From Vibrio qingdaonensis (lineage in GTDB: Bacteria; Pseudomonadota; Gammaproteobacteria; Enterobacterales; Vibrionaceae), in NCBI RefSeq assembly GCF_026191675.1, contig NZ_JAKRRY010000041.1, forward strand, positions 1 to 47,252: DNA of 47,252 nucleotides, read 5' to 3'. The notes under the pieces are model-generated. The model did no database searches, was not told the origin of the DNA, and saw nothing but the letters and a program-made list of their open reading frames with translations. Both the position numbers and the translations under genes were made by a program. Shown here piece by piece: positions 1-7,799 of this stretch. Numbering within the stretch: the first letter of the stretch is position 1; each line of letters begins with the position of its first letter.

Positions 1-137
1 TCGATTGAGTCCCTTTTTTATTGTCGTGATTGATGTGGTTTGCCAGTTGATTCGCCTTTATCCCACCAGTTTCTATTTTGAATGCGCCTTCAGCTTTTCA
101 CGTTCTTGCCATAACTCTCTTCAAAAATCTAAATTGG

Positions 138-175
138 CAAACCAAGTGTTATGTTATAACATAACACTTGGTTTG
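138..175. promoter_or_regulatory. Zur/Fur-type palindromic operator of the zinc operon
   Basis: A perfect 38-bp palindrome whose core is GTTATGTTATAACATAAC, centred between 156 and 157. It lies about 60 bp upstream of the first operon gene and overlaps a plausible promoter (TTGGCA at 134-139, TATAAC at 155-160, although the spacing is short). AT-rich palindromes with the half-site GTTAT are typical of Fur-family zinc repressors, and a Fur-family gene is the third gene downstream. The core is more compact than the gammaproteobacterial Zur box I recall (GAAATGTTATANTATAACATTTC). The assignment is inferred from sequence and gene content. The first 137 bases of the window hold no gene that I can support. 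Confidence 0.75.
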
Positions 176-237
176 GTTGATGTTTGCGCGCTTGGCTGTT
201 AGTCGAGTTTTGCCATCTGTTTGATTATGAGAGAAAT

Positions 238-1443
238 ATGAATCAGGAAAAAATCTCTGTCACCGTGTTATCAGGCTTTCTTGGGGCAGGTAAAACAACG
301 GTTCTTAGTCATATCCTTAATAATCGTCAAGGAAAGCGAGTCGCCGTGATTGTTAATGATATGAGTGAAATCAATATTGACTCTGCAACGGTTAGGAATG
401 AAGTTTCACTGGATTACCAACAAGAGAAACTGGTGGAAATGAGCAACGGATGCATCTGTTGCACGTTGCGCGAAGATTTACTGCTTGAGGTGAGTCGCCT
501 TGCGAAAGAGGGACGTTTCGATAATCTCGTCATTGAATCAACTGGGATTGCAGAGCCGCTTCCTGTGGCTGAAACCTTTACTTTTACCGATGGAGACGGA
601 GAGTCTCTCTCTGATATCGCGACACTAGACACCATGGTAACGGTTGTGGATGCGGTTAACTTCTTACATGACTATGAAGCGGCGCAGGATCTACAAGAGA
701 CTGCACAGCACCTGGGAGAAGACGATGAACGCAGTGTCACGGATTTACTTATTGAACAGGTTGAATTTGCTGACGTACTTTTAATCAGTAAAGTAGATCT
801 TGTTTCTCAGGACGATGTCGCAAGACTCACCGCAATCCTAACCATGTTGAATACCAGAGCCCGTATCATTCCAATTTGTAATGGCAAGGTAGATATTGGC
901 GAGGTATTGAATACTGGTCGGTTTAATTTTGAGCAGGCACAATCTGCACCGGGTTGGTTAAAAGAGCTAAGGGGTGAGCATATACCTGAAACGGAAGAGT
1001 ACGGTATTGGTAGTTTTAGTTACCGAGCTCGCCGTCCATTTCATCCAGAAAAATTTCATGATTTTCTTCATGATACCGAACGATTTGGTAAGCTAATTCG
1101 CTCAAAGGGTTACTTTTGGTTAGCTTCCCGCCCAGAGTTCGCCGGGCAGTGGAGCCAAGCTGGAGGCATTGGCAACCATGGTTTTGCTGGGTTGTTTTGG
1201 AAGGCTACGCCGACAAATCAATGGCCCACAGATCCCGAAATTCTTAAAGACATTCAACAAAGTTGGGTAGAACCCTTTGGTGATATGCGACAGGAATTAG
1301 TGTTTATTGGTCAGGGTCTTGATCAAGTCGCAATGACTCAAGCTCTCGATGAATGCTTATTAAATGAACAAGAAATGTCGGCCGGAGAATCCCATTGGTT
1401 GACGCTATCGGACCCGTTTCCTAGCTGGGAGGCAGAGGCATGA
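238..1443 (+). CDS. COG0523/CobW-family GTPase, putative zinc metallochaperone
   Basis: A G3E-family P-loop GTPase of 402 residues, probably a metallochaperone that delivers zinc to client enzymes under zinc limitation. Visible motifs are the Walker A loop GFLGAGKTT (residues 13-21), the metal-binding motif NGCICC (Cys72, Cys74, Cys75), the switch region IESTGIAEP and the guanine-specificity motif SKVDL. A CobW C-terminal domain follows, with the motif RPFHPEKFHDFL. The start at 238 is preferred because MNQEKISVTVLSGF is the usual family N terminus; the frame stays open to a TTG at 184. The stop overlaps the next start (ATGA at 1440). It lacks the His-rich loop of the second GTPase in this operon, which suggests different clients. 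The substrate is unproven. Confidence 0.9.
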   Translation: MNQEKISVTVLSGFLGAGKTTVLSHILNNRQGKRVAVIVNDMSEINIDSATVRNEVSLDYQQEKLVEMSNGCICCTLREDLLLEVSRLAKEGRFDNLVIESTGIAEPLPVAETFTFTDGDGESLSDIATLDTMVTVVDAVNFLHDYEAAQDLQETAQHLGEDDERSVTDLLIEQVEFADVLLISKVDLVSQDDVARLTAILTMLNTRARIIPICNGKVDIGEVLNTGRFNFEQAQSAPGWLKELRGEHIPETEEYGIGSFSYRARRPFHPEKFHDFLHDTERFGKLIRSKGYFWLASRPEFAGQWSQAGGIGNHGFAGLFWKATPTNQWPTDPEILKDIQQSWVEPFGDMRQELVFIGQGLDQVAMTQALDECLLNEQEMSAGESHWLTLSDPFPSWEAEA

Positions 1444-2138
1444 GTATAAGCCGCTTGAACATAAGTGCTACAGAGATAAATACTTTAGAGCCAGCCAATA
1501 TCGTTAGTGCAACGTCTTTACTAGCCAAAGCGACACAGCCAACCGTTCTTTCCGATATTTATAAACAAGACCATAATCTCGCGGTATGGCAACGTTCATT
1601 ACCGGCAACGTTAACTCAATCTATTGATGAAATGCTTAAAAATGGCGTTGCGTTATCTGTGGTGCAAACGGTGACACCAGATACTACCGCTGCTTGGCTT
1701 CGAAACAAATTGTCTGACCATTCATGCGCAGATGAACTGAGTCAGGATATTGCGTTAATTGTTGATATGTTTTGTTGTCTGTTCGACGTAAACGAAGCAG
1801 GGCTGCGACTCACCACACTTGATAGCCCAATGTGTCCAAAATTTCATGTAGATCATTTACCATGCCGCTTAGTCACAACCTATGCGGGTGCGGCAACCCA
1901 GTGGTTACGTAACGAGGATGTTGATCGCAGCAAATTAGGGGCGGGCAGTGTTGGTTTACCCGATCACCAATCAGGTTTGTATCAAAATACAAATGCTATC
2001 AACCAAATAGAACGCGGTGACGTTGCCTTACTAAAAGGCAGTGGTTGGCAAGGAAATGAAGACACAGGGCTAGTGCATCGATCGCCAGAAGCGACGCCAG
2101 ACCAACGTCGATTGCTACTCACGTTAGACTTGAGGTAG
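1440..2138 (+). CDS. DUF1826 family protein of the zinc operon
   Basis: A 232-residue protein matching the DUF1826 family as I recall it, which often sits beside COG0523 genes in Zur regulons. No biochemical function is known to me. It has no signal peptide or membrane segment, so it is probably cytoplasmic. The most conserved-looking stretch is CPKFHVDHLPCRLVTTYAG (about residues 131-149), followed near the C terminus by GLVHRSP. An H-x-D pair with a distal His resembles the metal facial triad of double-stranded beta-helix dioxygenases, but this is only a visual resemblance. It is translationally coupled to the upstream GTPase by a 4-nt overlap and followed 5 nt later by the regulator gene. 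The family assignment is fairly secure; the role is not. Confidence 0.75.
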   Translation: MSISRLNISATEINTLEPANIVSATSLLAKATQPTVLSDIYKQDHNLAVWQRSLPATLTQSIDEMLKNGVALSVVQTVTPDTTAAWLRNKLSDHSCADELSQDIALIVDMFCCLFDVNEAGLRLTTLDSPMCPKFHVDHLPCRLVTTYAGAATQWLRNEDVDRSKLGAGSVGLPDHQSGLYQNTNAINQIERGDVALLKGSGWQGNEDTGLVHRSPEATPDQRRLLLTLDLR

Positions 2139-2143
2139 CGAAA

Positions 2144-2596
2144 ATGCGAAATATCGACGGCATCATTGCACACGTAGAGCGAACCTGTAAGTCGAGAGGA
2201 AAGCAGTTAACCTCTAAACGTAAATTAGTACTGCATGCTTTAGTTAATGCCAATAAGGCCTTATCTGCTTACCAATTGGTGGACTATTGTAAAGAGCATT
2301 TGGCTCAGAATATTCAGGCGATGTCGGTCTATCGTATTTTGGATTTTTTAGAGAGTGAACAGTTAGTTCATAAACTGAGTGTGTCCAATAAATATATCGT
2401 TTGCTCTCGCATCCTTTGTGACCACGAGCATGGTATCGCTCAGTTTTTAATTTGCTCAAAGTGTGAAAAAATTAGCGAGCAAGCTATTGATTCAGCAACG
2501 ATAAACGGTCTCCAATCTCAAGCAAGGCAGGAAGGGTTTACCGTTGTCAGCCCTCAAATTGAGATTAACTGCGTGTGTGATGACTGCGCAAAATAA
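2144..2596 (+). CDS. zur: Fur-family zinc-uptake-type repressor (Zur-like)
   Basis: A Fur-superfamily metalloregulator of 150 residues, the usual Zur length. It has an N-terminal winged helix (residues 1-85, with recognition segment QAMSVYRILDFLE) and a C-terminal dimerisation and metal domain. Zinc-site signatures include CDHEH (92-96), CSKC (Cys104, Cys107) and CVCDDC (Cys143, Cys145, Cys148), the last two forming the structural Cys4 site. With zinc bound it should repress; without zinc, release. It lies inside the operon it probably controls through the palindrome at 138-175, giving autoregulation. It may be a second Zur beside a canonical one elsewhere in the chromosome, since the operator differs from the usual gamma Zur box. 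The symbol is assigned by family and context. Confidence 0.8.
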   Translation: MRNIDGIIAHVERTCKSRGKQLTSKRKLVLHALVNANKALSAYQLVDYCKEHLAQNIQAMSVYRILDFLESEQLVHKLSVSNKYIVCSRILCDHEHGIAQFLICSKCEKISEQAIDSATINGLQSQARQEGFTVVSPQIEINCVCDDCAK

Positions 2597-2633
2597 AGAG
2601 TGCTTGCAGAGCTGTAATATAAGTATCTATTGT

Positions 2634-2675
2634 TTGCCAGTTGCCAGTTGCCAGTTGCCAGTTGCCAGTTGCCAG
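2634..2675 (+). repeat. Six tandem copies of heptamer TTGCCAG
   Basis: Six perfect head-to-tail copies of TTGCCAG lie in the 112-bp gap between the zur-like gene and the gamma-carbonic anhydrase gene, ending 33 bp before its start. A 7-bp unit is prone to slipped-strand change in copy number. All copies are outside the coding regions called here, although the carbonic anhydrase frame stays open upstream through the array. The effect, if any, would be on spacing or mRNA structure inside the operon. Confidence 0.95.
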
Positions 2676-2708
2676 TATGCTTTTCATTTATCCTCCAATT
2701 ACGAAAAA

Positions 2709-3275
2709 ATGACTATGATAAGAAGAAATCCAACCGGACACTTACCTGAGGTGTCAGAATCCGCCTTTATCGATCCCACTGCGATTATTTGCGGCAAAGT
2801 GATCATTGAAGCGAATGTTTTCATTGGACCTTATGCTGTGATTCGCGCTGACGAGGTTAACGACAAGGGGGAAATGGACGCGATTGTGATAAAGCAAGAT
2901 ACCAATATTCAAGATGGCGTCGTGATTCACTCAAAATCGGGGGCGGCGGTCATCATTGGCGAACGTTCATCCATTGCTCATCGCTCTATTATCCATGGCC
3001 CCTGCGAAGTGTGTGATGATGTGTTTATTGGTTTTAATTCCGTGGTGTTTAATGCGGTCATTGGTAGTGGCTGCGTGATTCGTCATAACTGTGTGGTGGA
3101 CGGGTTAGACCTGCCAGCGCGTTTTCATGTCCCCCCTATGACCAATATTGGTACAGGCTTCGATTTAAACAGCATTTCTAAAGTACCACCTGAGTATTCC
3201 GCCTTTTCTGAGTCTGTGGTTTCCGCGAACCATACCCTAGTGCAAGGCTATAGGAGAATCGCCAATGAGCTCTGA
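2709..3275 (+). CDS. Gamma-class carbonic anhydrase-like hexapeptide-repeat protein
   Basis: A 188-residue left-handed beta-helix protein of the gamma-carbonic anhydrase (YrdA/CaiE-like) family, expected to be a cytoplasmic trimer that hydrates CO2. Hexapeptide repeats run from about residue 20 to 150. The three metal ligands are present: His74 in VVIHS, and His91 and His96 in IAHRSIIHG. The start at 2709 (MTMIRR; a second ATG lies at 2715) follows an A-rich stretch and matches the family N terminus. The frame is open further upstream, but only through the heptamer array and the end of the zur gene. The stop overlaps the next gene by 11 nt. As a Zur-regulated paralogue it may be a backup enzyme using little zinc or another metal; that is inference. 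Confidence 0.85.
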   Translation: MTMIRRNPTGHLPEVSESAFIDPTAIICGKVIIEANVFIGPYAVIRADEVNDKGEMDAIVIKQDTNIQDGVVIHSKSGAAVIIGERSSIAHRSIIHGPCEVCDDVFIGFNSVVFNAVIGSGCVIRHNCVVDGLDLPARFHVPPMTNIGTGFDLNSISKVPPEYSAFSESVVSANHTLVQGYRRIANEL

Positions 3276-4266
3276 TAAACAAGCTATTTCAGCGGTTCCA
3301 ACCAATATCATTACTGGTTTTCTGGGTGTAGGTAAGACATCGGCCATTGTAGAATTAATGGAACACAAACCAAAGGATGAACGCTGGGCGATTTTGGTTA
3401 ATGAGTTCGGCGAAATCGGTGTTGATGGCAGTTTACTGCAGGGCCAGAAAAACGCAGAGCAGCGCGTATTTATTCGTGAAGTTCCCGGTGGGTGCATGTG
3501 CTGCACGGCAGGCTTACCGATGCAAATGGCACTGAGTCAATTACTGTCAGAGGCTCGACCTGACCGATTATTAATCGAGCCTACGGGACTTGGGCACCCT
3601 AAAGAAGTGTTACAAGTGCTATCGACAGAGCACTATCGAAACGTCCTGTCATTGCAAAAGAATATTACTCTTGTGGATGCGCGTCAGTTATCCGATAGCC
3701 GCTATACCAGTAATGAAACGTTCAATCAGCAGATTGCCATTGCCGATACGGTCGTTGGTAATAAAATCGATCTCTATCAACCAGGCGACGCGGAAAAACT
3801 GCAAGCGTACGTTGCAGACGTCGGTCGCCCGATGACAAAGGTGATATTTACGCAACATGGTGCTATTCCATTTGCAGACTTTGAGGGCGATACCAGTATT
3901 CATGAGCACCCACCTCATGCTCACCACCATGGGCACAGTAAACCACTTGCCTCTGAATTACCGATGCCTGAAAGTGGCCTTATTAAAGCGACCAACCAAG
4001 GGGAGGGGTTTGAAAGTGTTGGCTGGAGATTTTCACCCAACAAACACTTTGACCGTCAGCGATTAATTAACCTTTTGATCGGGCTGGATGTCGAAAGAAT
4101 GAAAGCGGTATTTATTACGAAAGACGGCATCTTTGGTTATAACATGACGGTAGATGGACTCACCGAAGTGGAATTAAATGAAAGTACTGAGAGCCGAATA
4201 GAGGTTATTTCTGACTACGTGGATTCAGCGCTAGAAACTCAGTTAATTCAATGTGTAGTAAATTAA
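3265..4266 (+). CDS. COG0523/CobW-family GTPase with His-rich loop
   Basis: A second G3E GTPase, 333 residues, last gene of the zinc operon. It has a Walker A GFLGVGKTS (18-26), the metal motif GGCMCC (Cys77, Cys79, Cys80), IEPTGLGHP as switch region and NKIDL for guanine recognition. Unlike the first GTPase it carries a histidine-rich linker at residues 213-224 (eight-residue core HAHHHGHS) between the G domain and the CobW C-terminal domain, a feature seen in zinc-storing or zinc-delivering members such as YjiA. The ATG at 3265 lies inside the end of the carbonic anhydrase gene, implying translational coupling. The likely role is zinc transfer to a client enzyme, perhaps the neighbouring carbonic anhydrase; the client is not shown by the sequence. 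Confidence 0.88.
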   Translation: MSSDKQAISAVPTNIITGFLGVGKTSAIVELMEHKPKDERWAILVNEFGEIGVDGSLLQGQKNAEQRVFIREVPGGCMCCTAGLPMQMALSQLLSEARPDRLLIEPTGLGHPKEVLQVLSTEHYRNVLSLQKNITLVDARQLSDSRYTSNETFNQQIAIADTVVGNKIDLYQPGDAEKLQAYVADVGRPMTKVIFTQHGAIPFADFEGDTSIHEHPPHAHHHGHSKPLASELPMPESGLIKATNQGEGFESVGWRFSPNKHFDRQRLINLLIGLDVERMKAVFITKDGIFGYNMTVDGLTEVELNESTESRIEVISDYVDSALETQLIQCVVN

Positions 4267-4281
4267 TGTTATCAATGAAGC

Positions 4282-4318
4282 ATGTCACCAGCGGCTTCGT
4301 AACGCTAGCTGGTGACAT
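4282..4318. terminator. Hairpin between convergent zinc and mesD operons
   Basis: An 11-bp inverted repeat (ATGTCACCAGC at 4282-4292, GCTGGTGACAT at 4308-4318) with a 15-nt loop lies in the 85-bp gap between two convergent genes. There is no clear U-tract, so it may be a weak or bidirectional terminator or a 3'-end stabilising hairpin. Confidence 0.5.
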
Positions 4319-4351
4319 ACTGGACTGAAGTTAGCTTGTCAGTTATGAGAG

Positions 4352-5380
4352 CTAGCTCAAGAGTTCGTTTCGAACAATATCTGCGCCCGCTTTTAGTGCT
4401 CTTAGCTTGGCTGTTGCAATAGAGCGGGATAAAGGTGCCATACCACAGTTAGTGCAAGGGTAGAGGTTTTCAGCATCCACAAACTTAAGCGCGTGCCGTA
4501 AAGTATCTGCGACTTCTTCTGGAGTTTCAATTGACTCGGTGGCGACATCAATAGCACCGACCATGACCTTTTTACCTCGGATCAGTTCAAGTAACTCCAT
4601 TGGGACATGAGAGTTATGGCATTCTAGCGAGATAATATCGATGTTTGATTGTTGTAACTTAGGAAACACGGCTTCATATTGTCGCCACTCAGAACCTAAT
4701 GTCTTTTTCCAATCGGTATTGGCTTTGATGCCATAGCCATAACAAATGTGCACTGCGGTCTCACATTTCAGCCCTTCGATGGCTCGCTCTAGAGTCGCAA
4801 TACCCCAATCATTAACCTCGTCAAAAAAGACATTAAAGGCGGGCTCATCAAATTGAATAATATCGACACCAGCGGCTTCGAGTTCTTTGGCTTCTTGATT
4901 AAGAATTTTCGCAAATTCCCAAGCAAGCTTCTCGCGGCTTTTGTAGTGGTCATCAAATAGCGTGTCTATCATGGTCATTGGACCTGGCAGCGCCCACTTT
5001 ATTGGTTGCTTGGTTTGTTGACGTAATAGTTTAGCATCGTCGACAAATACGGGCTTTTGACGAGAAACCTCGCCAACGACGGTAGGGACACTCGCGTCAT
5101 AGCGATCACGTATTTTAACGGTTTTACGCTTTTCAAAGTCAACACCGTTGAGGTGCTCGATAAATGTCGTGACGAAGTGTTGACGTGTTTGTTCACCATC
5201 GCTGACGATATCAATCCCAGCGTATTGCTGCTCTTGTAAGGACACACGTAAGGCGTCGTGTTTACCGTCAGTTAATTCGCTTCCTTGCAACTTCCATGGT
5301 GACCAAAGCGTCTCTGGTTGAGCGAGCCAAGACGGTTTAGGCAAACTGCCAGCTGTTGAAGTGGGTAATAGTTTTTTCAT
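4352..5380 (-). CDS. mesD: Short MetE-like methionine synthase, MesD type
   Basis: A 342-residue protein corresponding to the C-terminal catalytic half of cobalamin-independent methionine synthase, without the MetE N-terminal domain (MetE is about 750 residues). Zinc ligands equivalent to those of MetE are present: His211 and Cys213 (HICYGYG), Glu253 (LECHNS) and Cys312 (CTNCGM). It should transfer a methyl group to homocysteine to make methionine. Core-MetE proteins paired with DUF1852 form the MesD class, described as folate-independent, oxygen-requiring and dependent on MesX. The ATG at 5380 (MKKLLPTSTAGSLP) is preferred over a TTG two codons upstream. It lies 26 nt downstream of the mesX stop, so both are probably co-transcribed. 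The class assignment rests on length and neighbour. Confidence 0.85.
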   Translation of the reverse strand: MKKLLPTSTAGSLPKPSWLAQPETLWSPWKLQGSELTDGKHDALRVSLQEQQYAGIDIVSDGEQTRQHFVTTFIEHLNGVDFEKRKTVKIRDRYDASVPTVVGEVSRQKPVFVDDAKLLRQQTKQPIKWALPGPMTMIDTLFDDHYKSREKLAWEFAKILNQEAKELEAAGVDIIQFDEPAFNVFFDEVNDWGIATLERAIEGLKCETAVHICYGYGIKANTDWKKTLGSEWRQYEAVFPKLQQSNIDIISLECHNSHVPMELLELIRGKKVMVGAIDVATESIETPEEVADTLRHALKFVDAENLYPCTNCGMAPLSRSIATAKLRALKAGADIVRNELLS

Positions 5381-5406
5381 AATCAATGCCGCTTAGATTT
5401 CGTTCA

Positions 5407-6393
5407 TTAAAGAAAATTTTGAGCAGACCACTGCTCAAGTACAATGTTATAGGGCTTAATAAAGTGTTCTTCAGCAAACCTCCCTTGATCAATCGCCAGC
5501 TGACTTCGCTCACCTCTGTCATACACGATTTGAGTTAATGAGTGGTCTTGGTTTTTTAAGTTTGGTTGATAGCATTGCCCCGCAGCAGCATTGGCATTAT
5601 AGATTTCAGGACGGTAGATTTTTTGGAACGTGCCCATCGTACTAATCGTGCTAATGAGTTCAAGATTGGTATAATCATTGAGTAAATCACCAAAGAAATA
5701 GAAAGCGAACGGAGCAACACTGTTTGCTGGCATAAAATAGCGAACCTGGAGTCCCATTTTTTTGAAATATTGCTCCGTCAACGACGTATCATTTGGCTCA
5801 TATTCAAACCCAAGCACTGGATGTTGATTTTCCGTGCGGTAATAGGTCTTGTTGTCAGAAACACTCAGACATATTACTGGTGGCTTATTAAAGTTTTCTT
5901 GATAAGTCGGGGAATTGACGAAATGCTTAAATAATTTCCCGTGTAACTCACCAAAGTTATCAGGAACACTAAATTGTGGTTGATCTTTATTATGGTTAAG
6001 GAGTAAGACGCTAAAGTCATAATCTCGCACATAGGAGGAGAAGTTGTTTCCTACTATTCCTTCGCTGCGCTCATTCGTTTTATGGTCGATAATATTTGTT
6101 TTTAAAACTTCAATTGAAGGAAATGCCTGACCCGTACCTTCAATATCTAAATGAACCGAAATGATCTCTAGTTCAATAGAGTAACGCTCCGCACTAGGGT
6201 TGTCCCAGCTAGCTAAGGCATTGAAACTATTGTTAATCATCTTTAACGCATTACGTAAGTTTTCTTGTCGGTTGCGTCCCCTCGCTAGATTAGCAAAGTT
6301 GGTTGTGATACGAGTGTTGTCAGAAGGCTGATAATTTTCATCGAGACAAGTACTCTTAATCGTAAAATCAAACTGTGTATTTTCTGTGTTCAT
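5407..6393 (-). CDS. mesX: DUF1852 protein, MesX partner of MesD
   Basis: A 328-residue soluble protein that I recognise as DUF1852, the family named MesX for its requirement by MesD methionine synthases. It is thought to help supply the methyl group in an oxygen-dependent way; the methyl donor is unsettled as far as I know. No signal peptide, transmembrane segment or nucleotide-binding loop is visible. It is the first gene of a two-gene minus-strand operon with mesD. The start ATG at 6393 gives MNTENTQFDFTIKS. Both genes have ordinary composition with no sign of recent transfer. Confidence 0.82.
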   Translation of the reverse strand: MNTENTQFDFTIKSTCLDENYQPSDNTRITTNFANLARGRNRQENLRNALKMINNSFNALASWDNPSAERYSIELEIISVHLDIEGTGQAFPSIEVLKTNIIDHKTNERSEGIVGNNFSSYVRDYDFSVLLLNHNKDQPQFSVPDNFGELHGKLFKHFVNSPTYQENFNKPPVICLSVSDNKTYYRTENQHPVLGFEYEPNDTSLTEQYFKKMGLQVRYFMPANSVAPFAFYFFGDLLNDYTNLELISTISTMGTFQKIYRPEIYNANAAAGQCYQPNLKNQDHSLTQIVYDRGERSQLAIDQGRFAEEHFIKPYNIVLEQWSAQNFL

Positions 6394-6724
6394 AATGACT
6401 TATTGTCCCAAATTAGTGTCTAAAATTAATGCTGTTTCGTCTCGAATAGTTTTAATGAAAGCGTGCTATGACCGGAATAACATTAATGTGATGCTGTATA
6501 GAAATTGTTGCTTAAGGAATTTATACGGATATTAACGGATGATGAAAAATGCTTTTACTTCACATTCAATATGAATAATTTTCATGATGAATACTGTTTG
6601 AAACTATTTTGTTTTGAAATTAGTATTGTTCGTCAGCTATATGTTTTCTTAAATAAAATAAACCTCATTTTTGTGCGGTTTATTTTTGCATACTTATAAT
6701 CACATTAATTAAAGAGATAAACGG
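6394..6724. other. Divergent intergenic region mesX / tauE-like, with A/T-rich hairpin
   Basis: 331 bp hold the divergent promoters of mesX (minus) and the permease (plus). A 10-bp inverted repeat, AAAATAAACC (6655-6664) and GGTTTATTTT (6677-6686), is flanked by A and T runs and could act as a weak terminator in either direction. A single MetJ-like octamer (AGACGAAA, minus strand, around 6440) is present, but no clean tandem met-box array. A 64-codon frame at 6505-6699 starts with TTG, has no ribosome site and looks non-coding. Confidence 0.4.
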
Positions 6725-7534
6725 ATGAGTGAAACGCTGTTGTTAGTAATGTACTGCTTACTTCTAGGAAGTGGTGTTGGCTTTTTAGCTGGGCTGCTAG
6801 GCATAGGAGGAGGACTAATTATCGTGCCAGTACTGAGTAGTATTTTATTGCACTTTAATGTTTTGCCTTCAGACCAAGTGGTCGTCGCGGCAATTGCTAC
6901 TTCCTTAACGTCTATCTTATTTACCTCTACCTCTTCCGCACTTGCTCATCATAAAAACGGTAATGTACCGTGGGACCTAGCTCCTTGGGTCATGATAGGG
7001 GTGGCAATTGGTGCATTAATTAGCGGCTTTTTGGCCACGCTTTTGCCAGAACAAGTCGTTCGCTTAGTCTTTGCGGTAAGCGTGGTGCTCATCGCGTTAA
7101 AGATGTTGTTGAGCAGTAAAAGTGACACAACGAAACAACGAACTATTCCCAACAAAACTGTGCTAACGGCCCTTACTACAATAACGGGTGGTCTGTCTGC
7201 CATGATTGGGATTGGGGGTGGGGCACTGTTAGTGCCGTTATTGACGTTTTTTTCGGTCAATATGAAAAAGGCCATAGGTTGTGCGTCTGCATGTGGAATT
7301 GTCATCGCACTATTTGGTTCTATCGGGTATATCACTGCTGGTAGCCGAGACTTAGCTCTAGCCGATGGATTTGTGGGGTTTGTCTATTTACCGGCGCTAT
7401 TAGGCATTGTATCGACATCTTGGTTTACAGCCCCATTAGGTGCCAAAGCAACCCAGCACTTGCCCGTGTCGACAATTAAAAAGATCTTTGCTGCATTGTT
7501 GTTGGTCATTGCTGTGAATATGGCGGCGAGTTAA
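6725..7534 (+). CDS. TauE/SafE (DUF81) family membrane permease
   Basis: A 269-residue inner-membrane protein with about eight hydrophobic helices in two related halves. Each half begins with a glycine-rich segment of the TauE/SafE family (GLLGIGGGLIIVP near residue 23, and MIGIGGGALLVPL near residue 155). Members export or import small sulfur or organic anions such as sulfite, sulfoacetate or thiosulfate; the substrate here cannot be read from sequence. The gene is single, starts at ATG 6725 after a weak AGAG ribosome site, and has no obvious metabolic neighbours. The divergent mesX-mesD operon concerns sulfur amino-acid synthesis, which makes a sulfur-compound substrate attractive but unproven. 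Confidence 0.85.
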   Translation: MSETLLLVMYCLLLGSGVGFLAGLLGIGGGLIIVPVLSSILLHFNVLPSDQVVVAAIATSLTSILFTSTSSALAHHKNGNVPWDLAPWVMIGVAIGALISGFLATLLPEQVVRLVFAVSVVLIALKMLLSSKSDTTKQRTIPNKTVLTALTTITGGLSAMIGIGGGALLVPLLTFFSVNMKKAIGCASACGIVIALFGSIGYITAGSRDLALADGFVGFVYLPALLGIVSTSWFTAPLGAKATQHLPVSTIKKIFAALLLVIAVNMAAS

Positions 7535-7698
7535 GTTCGCCGTACTGTCTGCGAAGGTGTAGGGGTGAATGATATGTCTGTGACAACTCAGCAGTGCTTA
7601 TGAAACAATGTGTTAGCTGGTTAATTTTTGGCACTTATGGGCCATGTTATCCTGCTTTTTCCTATCAAAGATGAAACCTTCGATTCTACCTATTGCGC

Positions 7699-7714
7699 AA
7701 GCAAACGTTTACGT
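7699..7714. promoter_or_regulatory. PurR-like operator upstream of purine permease
   Basis: AAGCAAACGTTTACGT, about 86 bp upstream of the permease start, closely matches the PurR box I know (ANGCAAACGTTTNCNT). Purine permease genes are standard PurR targets, so repression by PurR with guanine or hypoxanthine is expected. The assignment is by consensus match only. The remaining 265-bp gap holds no gene. Confidence 0.7.
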
Positions 7715-7799
7715 GTATTTTCTCGCCACTTAAATTTTTACTAACATTTTGTTGGGTCGCTATTGAACGGCTGAGACCCAATAGAAACGAGGAATAGGC

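Noticed and set aside
5..202. 65-codon open frame at the window start
   Set aside because: It runs through the palindromic operator and has no ribosome site or recognisable product.
2634..2675. CRISPR-like array
   Set aside because: The heptamers are contiguous with no spacers and no cas gene is in the window.
6420..6470. MetJ operator upstream of mesX
   Set aside because: Only single AGAC-type octamers are present and they are not in the 8-bp register of a met-box array.
6505..6699. 64-codon plus-strand frame before the TauE/SafE gene
   Set aside because: TTG start, AT-rich low-complexity translation, no ribosome site, and it crosses a terminator-like hairpin.
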